Shown here: positions 29,098 to 44,599 of the stretch, one piece after another | How the letters are laid out: each line of letters opens with the position of its first letter | Position numbering within the stretch: the stretch's first letter is position 1 | Position numbers and translations under genes: made by a program | Assembly: GCF_011397635.1 (NCBI RefSeq) | Contig: NC_064754.1 | Location: 30,732,543-30,796,542, forward strand | DNA length: 64,000 nucleotides | Reading direction: 5' to 3' | Source: Epinephelus fuscoguttatus | Lineage: Eukaryota > Chordata > Actinopteri > Perciformes > Serranidae | Notes under the pieces: model-generated | What the model saw: the letters and a program-made list of their open reading frames with translations, nothing else | What the model was told of the DNA's origin: nothing | Databases searched by the model: none

Positions 29098-31392
29098 TTA
29101 CCGCATCCTGAAAGCACAAGTACTGTCCACAACTCTGAGATATTGCCTTGTTCTTTGCATATCCCACTGAAAGACAAAAGAACAGTGTATGCTTATGTTT
29201 GTGCGTGTGTGTGTGTGTGTTCTTGCATTCATATATACCTCTGTGTGCTAACTATTTCCATTTATCCATGTGTTAGTAATTATCATGTTCAGCCATTAAA
29301 CATTTCATTTTCTAAATGTCAAACCAAAACATGCAACAGTCATATGCATGAGATCAGTAGCCCGTCACAGTGATCACCATGCCGTATTATTTTTGTCAAA
29401 CACTACTGGTCCCTGGATCATCAGAGGAATATGAAACTAAACTTTAAACTACTAAAACTAAACATCAAGCTTCTGAACTTTGTGCCAGAACAAAACATTT
29501 TTGACGTTTAATCTCGTAATGGACGTGCTGCTCGTTTGGGAAGCAGTGGCATTTTTGTGCGTATAGTGTTAACAATCCTGGAATTGAAGCCCATGTTGCT
29601 GAGAAAGATGTTTCAGCATATTGCTGGTGTTTCCCCCTTTACTTGAAGTCATCATTTCACGGACATTACAAACAGGACAGTTGTCATCTGTCTTCATAAT
29701 ATGAAGCCACACTTTGGACTGTTTCTTCTTCTCTACCATACATTGAGACACATACGATTCTGATGGGGCAGATGATTCGGAACCGGTTCTTGATTCCCAT
29801 CCTTTACTCTGACAATACACAGAGTAGGTTAAAACTGATGTAACACAGAGGGCCCAATAGATGCAGATATGCAAGTCTATAAAAATGCTTTTTTTTGTAG
29901 AAATGTTAAGGAAGACACTTCGTTAGAAAAATGAATTTCAACATGTCAGCTGTGTTGACGGCAAAGGCACAACCTCATATATTTTCAAATCCAGATCAGG
30001 ATCTGGAGGATCTGAGATCTCACTTCTAAAATCAACTGGAAGCCACATGCCAATATGTCACATATTTTACTTGGATCTCAAACGTACATTGATCATTTCT
30101 TCAGCTTGCTGCATTGTTGAGGACATATTCTTAACTCAAGGTCCAATTACAAGCTTTTATTTAGTTTGCACTGCCTTCATGGCAACATACTTAATACATT
30201 CTAGAAAGAGAGTCTGTGAACCCCAGACTGGTGACAGAATATACTGTCACAGTCTGAGGAGTTATCAGCCAAAGTACGTAAGACCCAGTTATAAGCTCTT
30301 GAACTGACCCGCGTCAAGTAGTACTCAAGTAGAACTTTCATATAAATCCTACACACGTTTCAAAGTTCTTCATTTAGCCTTTCTGGCTTCACATAGAAAA
30401 TTAACTGCTGACATCATAATTTGACAAGAAGGGATGAGCAAGCACTCCATTATCTGTATCTGTTCAATCAGATCAGAAGTTGCCATTTTAAGCCTGGATT
30501 GATATTGCTATATTTATTATTTACTGGGAAACTATTTACAGAACAGCCTCAGGATTGAGCTTGAGATCATTTTTGATCACAAGAGTGAGAAACTGAACAC
30601 AGCTACCCCAATGAGGATTTTCCTTTATTACGTATACAGATATCGACACATTTAACTCTGATTATATTAACACTCTTAAAAAGTAGGCCTACATCATCTG
30701 CACTGGATACTTCTTTCATCCAAATATTTGGCTCAACCCTATTGACAAGATAATCTAATCGGCACTGGGAATTGTTTGCTGATCAGCAACATAAAACTTT
30801 ACTGGCCTCCTCTGGGTTTCACAGAGTCGTGGCCAGAGATCGTGACTGTGATGCCCCTCGCCTCCAGCCTCTCCCTCCAGCCCTCCAACACTTTCCTGGA
30901 CTCATCCTGAAAAACATAAACACATACACACAGGTCTCATATTTTGAGACAAATTACACAAATGTGTGTGTAAATGTACAAACTAACAAACAAACAAACA
31001 AACGTACGGTGCTTGCATCGTCAAAGACAGAGAGCTCCATGGTTCCAGTGAAGTCTTGGTGTAATATGGCCTGCAGACATTCATCCAGCCAACAGGATGC
31101 ATTGTACATTGGCATGACAATACTCTGAGCACAGAAAACACAGAGAAAGTCTACAGTCAATGCAAATATAAGATCATGTGAGGTCCTAATTTCCCAGAAC
31201 AACTCTCATTCAGGTTTCTACAGTAAGCCTGTATTCTCCTTCAGCTCAGCACATTCACGTTGGCTGTGTATGGCAGAGAGCCAGTCTGTCACCCACCACA
31301 TCCACTGCTCTCCTCTCCTCCTCCTCCTGCTGCCCTCCTGTCGGGGTGCCTGCTTCATCTTCTGTGGTGCGGAGTCGCTTTGGTGGGTTCAT
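10752..31392 (-). CDS. b3gntl1: UDP-GlcNAc:betaGal beta-1,3-N-acetylglucosaminyltransferase-like protein 1 (b3gntl1), 12 exons
   Basis: Putative family 2 (GT-A fold) glycosyltransferase; its acceptor is not well established. Exons: 31392-31297, 31124-31008, 30906-30807, 29166-29102, 26181-26116, 23821-23726, 17915-17820, 15977-15853, 12272-12137, 12026-11958, 11778-11704 and 10832-10752 (stop TGA at 10754-10752). Spliced length is 373 residues by my count; human is about 360. The GT-A core starts [17 protein letters not shown] (from residue 33). It continues with [22 protein letters not shown] and LCFQDADD, the last holding the DxD-type metal motif at residues 125-128. Later blocks are [56 protein letters not shown] and [16 protein letters not shown]. 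The last exon reads [10 protein letters not shown] to YYHFN. All introns are GT-AG except intron 3, where frame requires a GC donor. The first 32 residues are longer than in human and begin [13 protein letters not shown]. Confidence 0.93.
11357..11383 (+). repeat. TG microsatellite
   Basis: An uninterrupted run of TG of about 27 bp, inside the last b3gntl1 intron. Confidence 0.9.
13318..13985. repeat. Degraded DNA-transposon-like repeat containing a TA microsatellite
   Basis: Starts with GTGCCACGATAACATCGG and ends with GGGTGCGATAAATTATT, a terminal arrangement I recognise from fish interspersed repeats rich in 'atatcg' words. An uninterrupted TA run lies inside at about 13697-13744. No transposase frame is visible. 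Located in b3gntl1 intron 8. Confidence 0.45.
15459..15519 (+). repeat. CA microsatellite
   Basis: About 60 bp of CA with one interruption; a second TG run follows at about 15694-15727. ORFs reading through these runs (TH or CV repeats) are not genes. Both runs lie in b3gntl1 intron 8 (12273-15852). Confidence 0.9.
16928..17515. mobile_element. Probable non-autonomous hAT-like element
   Basis: The left end reads GAATGTCCACTGC and the right end GCAGTGGACATGCAG, so the ends are inverted repeats around TGTCCACTGC. Internal words such as GGCTCGGCTTGACTCGACTC and GAGTGGGCTGAGCTGAGC are familiar from a high-copy fish family. There is no coding frame and no clear target duplication by eye. It lies in b3gntl1 intron 7. 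Confidence 0.5.
18230..18470 (-). pseudogene. Tc1/mariner transposase fragment
   Basis: The reverse complement translates, with frameshifts, to [13 protein letters not shown] followed by FFPPPPAS and PPVEF. These correspond to the PDLNPIEHLWEIL region and the following C-terminal part of Tc1-like transposases. The fragment is short and interrupted by stops, so it is inactive. Confidence 0.6.
19859..19913 (+). repeat. CA microsatellite
   Basis: A run of about 55 bp of CA, preceded by a short alternating GCGCGC tract, so the whole block is alternating purine-pyrimidine. Confidence 0.9.
20067..20091 (+). repeat. TG microsatellite
   Basis: About 25 bp of TG followed by a short CT run. Confidence 0.85.
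21674..22964 (+). mobile_element. Non-autonomous PIF/Harbinger element with a nested MITE
   Basis: The left end TAAGGCCCTGATCACACTG and the right end (reverse complement TAAGGCCCTGATCATACAG) are inverted repeats that continue for about 30 bp into AAAGCATTTT. The plus-strand frame at 22480-22690 encodes [20 protein letters not shown] and [16 protein letters not shown], the N-terminal region of HARBI1-type transposases. The DDE nuclease domain is absent. A second set of inverted ends (GCACATTCACACC at about 21829 and GTGTGAATGCGTCC ending at 22312) marks a smaller element inside. It lies in b3gntl1 intron 6. Confidence 0.75.
22480..22692 (+). pseudogene. HARBI1-like transposase N-terminal fragment
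   Basis: About 70 residues containing [20 protein letters not shown] and [16 protein letters not shown], which match the conserved start of PIF/Harbinger nuclease-transposases. The frame ends before any catalytic D/E residues, and no continuation is seen in other frames before the right terminal repeat. Confidence 0.65.
23928..25283. mobile_element. Non-autonomous hAT element with perfect 8-bp target duplication
   Basis: The termini are CAGGGGTGTTAAAC and GTTTGACACCCCTG, an inverted repeat of hAT type. Directly outside both ends is the 8-mer GAATAAAG (23920-23927 and 25284-25291), exactly the duplication length of hAT elements. The inside carries further repeat sequence: two related segments at 24273-24345 and 24763-24842, and a matching inverted end near 25137-25155. 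No transposase frame is visible. It lies in b3gntl1 intron 5 (23822-26115). Confidence 0.85.
26236..27256. repeat. Old interspersed repeat interrupted by a TTAA element
   Basis: The flanks 26236-26487 and 27100-27256 belong to one repeat; both contain words of the type CAATATTGTATCG. The middle is occupied by the element at 26492-27095. An uninterrupted, diverged copy of the central part is at 38453-38660. A CATC microsatellite (27257-27303) follows directly. Confidence 0.7.
26492..27095. mobile_element. 604-bp TTAA-flanked non-autonomous DNA element
   Basis: The element is flanked by TTAA at 26488-26491 and 27096-27099. The left end AGGCGCTGTATGTAAGAA and the reverse complement of the right end AGGGGCTATATGTAAGAA are inverted repeats with few mismatches. 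TTAA targets are used by piggyBac and Kolobok superfamilies; the AGG... ends fit Kolobok better than piggyBac. The interior is moderately GC-rich and has no transposase. Confidence 0.75.
27775..27816 (+). repeat. TA microsatellite
   Basis: About 40 bp of uninterrupted TA in b3gntl1 intron 4 (26182-29101). Confidence 0.9.
29032..29092 (+). repeat. CA microsatellite abutting the b3gntl1 exon 4 donor
   Basis: About 60 bp of pure CA on the plus strand, so TG in the b3gntl1 transcript. It begins at intron position +10 relative to the exon 4 donor (GCG|GTAAGTG at 29102/29101). Confidence 0.92.
29575..29736 (-). pseudogene. BED-type zinc finger fragment of a hAT transposase (ZBED-like)
   Basis: The minus-strand frame reads [46 protein letters not shown]. 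This has the BED-finger pattern: an aromatic start, CxxC, then H-x4-H at the end. It resembles ZBED-like/hAT proteins of fish. The RNase-H-like catalytic region is not seen, so this is a remnant in b3gntl1 intron 3. Confidence 0.65.
30801..30813 (-). other. b3gntl1: Predicted GC-AG splice donor of b3gntl1 intron 3
   Basis: Exon 3 codes ...KPRG and must end one base into the next codon to join exon 4 (VGYAKN). The only junction that does this is GGAG|GCCAGT, with the last exon base at 30807. The nearby GT (GGCCA|GTAAAG) gives +1 frame and destroys the conserved LCFQDADD block. GC donors are a known minor class; this one still matches the rest of the donor consensus at most positions. Confidence 0.65.
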
Positions 31393-32619
31393 GTTCACCT
31401 CTGAGTCCCCGTACCTTTACCCGGAGAGTCCGCTACTGATGTGGGCAACGACACAACCGTTAGCCGACGTCTGACCTCGATTATCGGATGTAATAAATGT
31501 CTGAAAACAACGAAGGTAAACCGAAAAGACAGTCTGTGACGATGGGCAGTGACCCACGAGGGCTGCACGTGAATGAAAATGTCCGTTAACAGTCATTTAT
31601 TAACTGTCAGCCATGTAAAATGTTTCTCCGTCAACAAATGACGTCTCTTGAAAAGTGCTGTGTACATTTTAGTGACGGTCAAAGTCACATTTTTAGTAAA
31701 ACGTGTAGCCCAAACTCACAGGTGGATAACAGCTCAATACTTCCGGAAACAATGAGCTCCTGACGCTCATTGGCTCGTGTAAAACACGGACAGACACTTG
31801 ATTGGCTGTATCTTACCGTCATCGTCTGGAACAGTGACGTCGGCGACAGTGTGTAAAACAGCACTTTGACTGGAGTAAAAAGCCATGGCCACTTTCTGGA
31901 GCTTGTAGGTGAAGTTAAACAATATTACGACTGTGAAGGTTACGATTAAAACAACTTGGTCAAACACTGAGTTTTATTTATGTATCATAAGTTTGGTTTT
32001 GGTGTGATTTTATTTTTGTAAAGGTGAAAATAACTGCTGTAACTGTATTCTTTTGCAAGTAACCGCTAGTAGTTTGAGTGCAATATTGATTATAGTGTAT
32101 TGCTTTGTTATGGAAACCAGAAAGTCTAGGTAAGTCGTTGCCAAGGTAACAACTAATGTTGATATATTGTAATAACAAAAAAAAAAAAAGTTTTTTCATT
32201 TACAGATTTTAATTACATAAATCCCTCTGTGAATTATTTTGCATGTATACAATCAGCATGTTTATAAACCCAAATGAGAAAAAATACATAGATAATGTAA
32301 CACTCGGTGGATCCCCAGCTGGGGAAATATAATAGAGTGATAAAACTAGGGATGTCAAAGGTTAACTGCTGAGAATAATTTTAACAGGTTACACAAATGG
32401 TCTATTGGTTAATTTTGCTACTGGTCAGTGTAATAGTAGTACTGGTGCTAAGCTGTACCACATTAAGAACAAAGATAAGGTATTTGTGCTACACTGATAA
32501 GCAGGGCCACAGGGAATTTGCCCCGACATAATTCTGATGACATCTGCACAGATTGTATCAGCTTTGACAGAGAGAAAAAAAATAAAAGATTTTCATTGTG
32601 GATCACCACTGAAAATTGT

Positions 32620-32644
32620 AAAAAAAAAAAAAAAAAAAAAAAAA
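32620..32644 (+). repeat. Poly-A run
   Basis: Twenty-five consecutive A residues. It could be a retroposon tail, but no recognisable body is seen upstream. Confidence 0.85.
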
Positions 32645-33142
32645 GACAAAAAAATCTACAGATTCCATCTGGGTCTGCTGATTAGCCAGTCTTGACCACG
32701 CTGCACTGTGCACAGGTTGGGAGCAAGCTAGCTCATACAGCGATTACCTTTGGTAACACTTTAACTATGTTATCACTGTTAATTCTGTTAGCACCGTTGG
32801 CAGGATCAACACGGCTCGTGGTGTTAACACATGTCAGTTAACAATACTAAAGGGGTTTTATAACTCAAAATGAAGCTGCTTGCTCACCTGGGCAACCTGG
32901 GGTCAGACTAGAGGATGGCCACAATGTTTTCGCAGCAACACCATCCCTCAGTGGTTACTGCCGAATGAGGGGCGCTGTTCGTTACTGCCCAGACTTGTTG
33001 AGATGGTGCGCAGTGCATAACAGCGAAGGCCAGATAACTGATGGAGATCAGTGTTAGGTGATAACTGCTGGTGGAATACGGAATGGGAGCCCAAGAGACG
33101 AGATGGTCATTACCTGTCCGAGAGTAGAACAAACAGGATTGA

Positions 33143-33576
33143 ATGAAACTCTCCATAGATGAGGTAAGCACCCTATGTACACACTTTAATGAACAGAAAA
33201 CTGTTAAACATGTGCTAAAAGACTGCAACAGTTATGATGAAGAAAGAATGGAGTTAATATACGGCCTAAATGAAGATAAGCACAGTATTACATTGGGGAT
33301 TCTACTAAAAAAGATATCAAGGAAAATATGTAAGCTTCTAAGTGATTATTTAAGAATAATGGGAATAATAGAGAGAATTTATTTATTTGTTTATTTATTG
33401 TTTTATGTATCTATTGTTTTACAGTTTTGTTTTCCTGCCAACCAACTGCTTGACACTCCAGTCCAGTAGGTGGCGGTAATGCATCTAAAAGCTGGTTCGC
33501 CAACCGCCATTAAACCTCGAAGAAGAAGGAGAACACGAAGAAGTAGTAGAAGAAGAAGAGGAGGAGGAGGAAGAAG
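33143..33576 (+). mobile_element. 5'-truncated LINE 3' end with GAA-repeat tail
   Basis: The plus frame reads CTHFNEQKTVKHVLKDC and SYDEERMELI. This resembles the Cys/His-containing C-terminus (T/S-V-x-H-x-L-x-x-C) of Jockey/I-group LINE ORF2 proteins in fish. It is followed by a 3' untranslated region with the familiar words GTAGGTGGCGGTAATGCA and GCCAACCGCCATTAAACCTC, then a (GAA)n tail to about 33576. It ends roughly 200 bp before the ears2 ATG. Confidence 0.75.
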
Positions 33577-33736
33577 TCATGTATGACCCAAACAAACGCC
33601 CCCAAAGACACGTGAGGGACAAATATTAGTAATATAACGAGTATTAAAACGTCCCGTGTTGTCGTCTTGCTGTCGCCTATCGAAATGCAGTGTCAGTAAC
33701 GTCGTATACACTCACGAAGCTGTGTTGCCTCCCAGC

Positions 33737-33762
33737 GAGCTAACGTTAGCTAACGTTAGCTC
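33737..33762. promoter_or_regulatory. ears2: Perfect 26-bp palindrome in the ears2 leader
   Basis: The decamer GCTAACGTTA occurs twice in tandem, framed by GA on the left and GCTC on the right, so the full 26 bp equals its own reverse complement. It ends 16 bases before the chosen ATG, so if transcribed it could fold as a hairpin in the 5' leader. GCTAACGTTAGC words are frequent in fish genomes, so a role is not shown. Confidence 0.6.
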
Positions 33763-33778
33763 GGCCAGTGTAAAAGTT

Positions 33779-40121
<6,343 letters not shown>

Positions 40122-40382
40122 AGACTGGACAGCATGTCAGATCACAGATCAATAGGAACATGATGAAGATAAGCTGCTGTTTAAGGCATGTATGTTGACA
40201 GTTACGTGCAACCACCTGGGGATTCTGCCAAAACGATCTGGGACACATTTAACGTGATCTGCACCCCACCGATATAATTTAAACAATACCTGAATTATTG
40301 TAACATTTTTTATAAAAGAGATGAAAACAGATTTTTCCTACATGGTCTGTTTGTGTTCATCAGCACTGTTTAGTAGAGTAGT

Positions 40383-40512
40383 AGAAACCAGAGTACCTAG
40401 AGAAAATCCACGCAGAGAAGGGCTCCCCTAGGGGTTGAAACTTTCACCCTGGATTCGAATGCTAACCTTGTTGTGAGGCAACAGTGCTAACCACTGTACC
40501 ATTGTGCTGCAC
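40383..40512 (+). repeat. Interspersed repeat, partial copy (family of 46575-46925)
   Basis: Contains GAGTACCTAGAGAAAATCCACGC, GGATTCGAATGCTAACC and AACAGTGCTAACCACTGTACC, matching the 3' part of the longer copy at 46575-46925. Confidence 0.6.
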
Positions 40513-40604
40513 CATACCAGTGCGCATTGGTATAGTTGGGTACGGTGGTACCACGGTGGTACTGCACTGCAGCTACTCCAACTTCTTCGCCTTCTTACAC
40601 ATTT

Positions 40605-41200
40605 AAATCAGCATTGCAGTGTCACATCAGCTTTTCAGCAACCCTCACAGTATTCTACATTCTGAGTATCATTCAACTTTTCATTGACATTCATAGTAAT
40701 TAGACCCCTTTCAACTTTTTAAACTGTTCCTATCACTAGACCTCCTCTTTAATCACTAAACCAGCATTGCAGTGTAGTGTCAGCTTTTCAAGAACCTTGA
40801 AATATTCCACATCCATCATACATTAATGGTATCATCAATGTTTGAAACCAGCCTTCAACAACCTTTACGTATTCAACAATATGAGTATCGTTCAACTTTT
40901 CAATGACATTCATATTAATTTGACCCATTTAAAGTTTTTCAACTATTCCTATCACTTGACCTTATTCTGAAACATTAAAACCAGCATTGCAGTGTAGCGT
41001 CAGCTTTTCAAAAGCCTTGAAATATTCAACAGAATTGGTATCATTCAACTATTCAATGACATTCATTCACATTAAAACAGCATTGTAGTGTAGTGTCAGC
41101 TTTTCAAAAAAACCTTAAAATATTCCACATCATTCACACATTAATGGTGTTATTCAACGTTTAAAGACAGCATTTCACTGTTGTGTCAGCTATTCAGGAT
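40605..41200 (+). repeat. Degenerate tandem repeat downstream of ears2
   Basis: The block CAGCATTGCAGTGTAGTGTCAGC followed by TTTTCAA recurs about five times (near 40609, 40765, 40981, 41076 and 41168). It alternates with CATTCAACTTTTCAATGACATTCA blocks. Spacing is uneven (roughly 90 to 220 bp), suggesting a two-part unit with deletions. No coding potential. Confidence 0.65.
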
Positions 41201-41799
41201 GCCGCATTCACACCCGCAATTTCTTCAGCAATTGGACTCCCTAGTTATTTTTACTATTTTAAGGGCTTTTATTGCCTTTTTTGTAGAGCGGCTGGAGATT
41301 GACAGGAATGTTTGAAGAGGACTCATTCTACATGGTGATCTAGAGATCGCCCCGGGTCAGACCCACATTGAGGGTACTAAATGTCTAAAAGGTGACAATA
41401 TTAATTTGTACAGAATGTATTATGAAATTGCAAATTACTTCTGTTTTAATTACATACATTTTTGCATACCAGCAAACATCATTGTAGAATAATGTCATTC
41501 AGTCGTGAGGTATGGCGAACAAACGTTTGCAAAACATCATAATGTAAACATCCACACAACGTGAAATTCTAACATTGGTAGACAGTTAAAATATCGTCAA
41601 CCCGATGTTCATTCCAACCAAAATTTAATGTCTGTCCAACATAAGAGTCCGATGTCTTTCTGGTGTCAAATTGACATCCGGTCATAGCTGTGATAGTGCA
41701 GTACTTTAATCAGATTTTGAGTTATGTCGTCTGTTCAGAACAGTGACAAAATGATACATGCTCGTAAGGTCATTGTACTCTTAAAACATGGAGATGGAG

Positions 41800-42185
41800 G
41801 AAATGGAAAAGCTGTCCTCCCAGACCTGGATCAGGGCATCAGTGAGTTCCTGGACAGTCTGTGGCGGTACTTGGCGGCGTCAGATGCACCGATACATAAG
41901 GTCCCATAGGTGCTCAGTTGGATTTAGATCAGGCGAACAAGAGGGCCAGTCAATGGCATCATGCCTTCATCATCCAGGAACTGGCTACACACTGTGTCCA
42001 CATGAGGCAAGGCATTGTCCTGCACCAGGAGGAACCCAGGGCCCACTGCACCAGCATAAGGTCTGACAAGGTCGGTACCTAACAGCAGTCAGGGTACTAT
42101 TGGCTATGACACTGAGGTCTGTGTGACCCTTCAAGGATATGCCTCCCCAGACCATCTCTGACCCACCGCCAAACCGGTCATGATG
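41800..42185 (-). pseudogene. Tc1/mariner-type transposase remnant (C-terminal half)
   Basis: Reverse-strand translation with at least one frameshift gives HDRFGGGSEMVWGGISLKGH, then VGPGFLLVQDNALPHV, then IDWPSCSPDLNPTEHLWDLM. These are the second and third catalytic-acid regions of a DDE transposase of Tc1/mariner type, widespread in fish. Frameshifts and missing ends make it inactive. Confidence 0.85.
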
Positions 42186-44385
42186 GATGATGTATTATAT
42201 TGTGTATTATATTCCATGGTCAGTGATTAAGCTTCAGGCTGAATTTTCATAATCATTTGTTGAATGGATTCCATTAAAAACATACAATCACTTTTTTATA
42301 GTGTAAGAAAGTAACAGCATGAAGCACGATACTGAAGGGAATATGAAAACAATTTTTCTTTACTCTAGTTAATGAAACACAGATGGATTACAATGCGCTG
42401 AGCGTTTATTGATCTGCTAATGTCACTGCTGTAATGTAAGTTGTAAATTTTCAAATCGTGTGGGATTTTTAATACTCACTGAAGTTCAAGGTTCTCCTTT
42501 TCTATGTTTCCTTGTCTTGTTTGGTCAGACTCATTTTTGATGATGTGACAGAGCAGCTCTCTCTAGCTTTCCTGAGAGTGCTGAACAGGGAGCCACATCA
42601 GTGTGTTTATTTTTTTTTGTGTGTGTTAACGTTGGCAGCCGCAGCATGTGAGGTTTGTCTTGGTGAGCAGATGGAAAAACAGGATGGGCTGAAATACTGT
42701 TTTTGACCATTGCTTTCCAACCCATAGCAGGTAGCAGGTTCAGTGCAGTGTGTTTAATGGTATGTTCTGTTCTATACTGTACTGCACATGCTCCAGGTGT
42801 TTCATCAGAATGTGTGAGACACTGAGTGATTAAGATGTATTTGAATTCAGAGTAACCACAGTTACTGTATCAGCAAAATTAGTAAACATGGCAGCACTCA
42901 GCTGAAGCAGGGATGATCCCAACAGTTGAAATCATGATCAGAGCCTGGAATCAAACATCAGTCCTGGATTATGAATATCTAAACTCTGTGGCCCATTAGA
43001 TCCACAGTACTTCCAGAGTACAGATGGCCGCCTATTATCGACAAAGTCCTCATTCGTTCTTTTTTATTTGTGTCCTAATTAAAAGATTCAGGAGCAATAA
43101 AAAGCCTGAGAGGAAGGTAAGCTGCTTAACTTCTGCGTTATTTTTAATGAAGTCCCACATTTTAGAACACACAGACACACAATCCTCCTTAATCAGGGCA
43201 CCACTCAGACAGGATGTGGTTTAGAGATTACGCTGGAGAATAATTGTTCCCACATTGCAGCAGCATCTTGATCAGACTAAGCTTAATTTATCACTCCGAA
43301 TGTTTCCTTAAATCGGTCGAACGCCTCACTGCAGGCCAGGAACAATAGCTCCAGGGAGGCAACAGCACAGGGCCAAGATCAGGAATTAATTTCTAATGCT
43401 TCAGCGCATGATAAATGCGATCAAGAAAAACATTTGGCTTGACTGTACAGATGCACACACCTGCTAAACTGTATAGCTAAGGGAAAGACTGTATGCTGGT
43501 GTACTCTTAGAAGCAGCTAACAAAGGCATTGGGACTTTTTTGCGTTACTTTCTTTTAAACACTGACTAATAGAGATTGATAGTTGCAAACAGCCATGAAT
43601 GAATGACTAAACGACAATCATATTACTCAGGTGTTTCACTCTTAGAGGTTCAGGTTGTGGTTATGAGTCCCTCTGTTCTGACTGTGAAGTTCGTCCAGTT
43701 CCTTGCTCTGCACATCCACAAAGTCTTTTGCAAATATTCTTTTGCAAAAGAAAATATTCTGACTCACTCTCACAATCAACTCATCCCTTCCTGCACCAAA
43801 TCAGCACCACATGGTGATGCTGCAAATCAAATGTGCAAACGAGCCGAGTTACTGAATGTGAAGGTCGTGACTGCAGCTGTTTAGATCTGTGATCAGACTG
43901 CACTTGATTTTGTTTGGACAGAAATGCCAGACATTAAAAAGAGAACAGGGAGTGTGTAAGAGTGTCTGGGGATATGGGCATGACTGGATTTCCCTGATTC
44001 ATTTAGTTTTGGGAATTGTGCATACTTGACCTTTGGAGAGACTTTGTGGTCATTGCGATTTATCTTGTGCAGCAACACATGCAGACGCACGGTGTGTTAG
44101 CAACTGAAGGTGGCGGCATGTTGACAGGGGCCATTATAAATGGAAAACAAAAATGGAAATGACGTTTTATTAGCAGCATGGCCTGAGGGAGGCATTATCA
44201 GTCTTTCTTTCATTTCAATACTTTGTCAAGGGCAAGAAATCTCCATGTGAAGATATGTTGTGAACTACAAGCCCAATTTCTATGATCTCAGGGGTCAAAA
44301 CTTTTTGAGCAGTTTGATGTGCTGCTAGGATACACAGATGGATGACTAACAGCATAAAAGAGAAAAAACTGAAAGTGAAGTGTTA

Positions 44386-44472
44386 GTAAGGTGTTGGGCC
44401 GCCACATGCCACCAGTAGAGCTTCAGTGCTCCTCAGCGTTGATTCTACAAGCTTGCGAAGGGATGAACGCTG
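44386..44472 (-). pseudogene. Tc1-like transposase, C-terminal piece (split copy)
   Basis: The reverse strand reads KLVESTLRSTEALLVACGGP followed by TPY and a stop, the typical C-terminus of Tc1-like transposases. An upstream piece of the same gene is at 45318-45400, separated by LINE sequence. Confidence 0.75.
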
Positions 44473-44599
44473 CAGCAGGACAGTGGCCATGTGCCAACAA
44501 GGTGCTTGGACAAAATGGGACCATGCATCTGCCTGGAAGATCACCTAGACAGTACTGTGGAACTAAGAACCAGCAGGACTCAAGTTTCTGACCCAGCCA

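Larger units (their letters stand above)
31393..33778. other. Divergent intergenic region between b3gntl1 and ears2
   Basis: The two ATGs are about 2.4 kb apart and point away from each other. The b3gntl1-proximal part (31393-31870) has unique-looking sequence with several CpGs and CCAAT-like ATTGGCT words. The middle is AT-rich with a 25-base poly-A run at 32620-32644. The ears2-proximal third is a LINE 3' end. I see no third gene. Confidence 0.55.

Noticed and set aside
31767..31967. Minus-strand ORF upstream of b3gntl1 with a possible donor after MAFYSSQSAVLHTVADV...
   Set aside because: Spliced to b3gntl1 exon 2 its phase is wrong (1 versus 0), it matches no protein I recognise, and it lies in AT-rich flank; most likely chance.
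33656..33778. Upstream in-frame ATG for ears2
   Set aside because: It would add 41 residues that include a translation of the leader palindrome and acidic residues not typical of a mitochondrial presequence; 33779 fits better.
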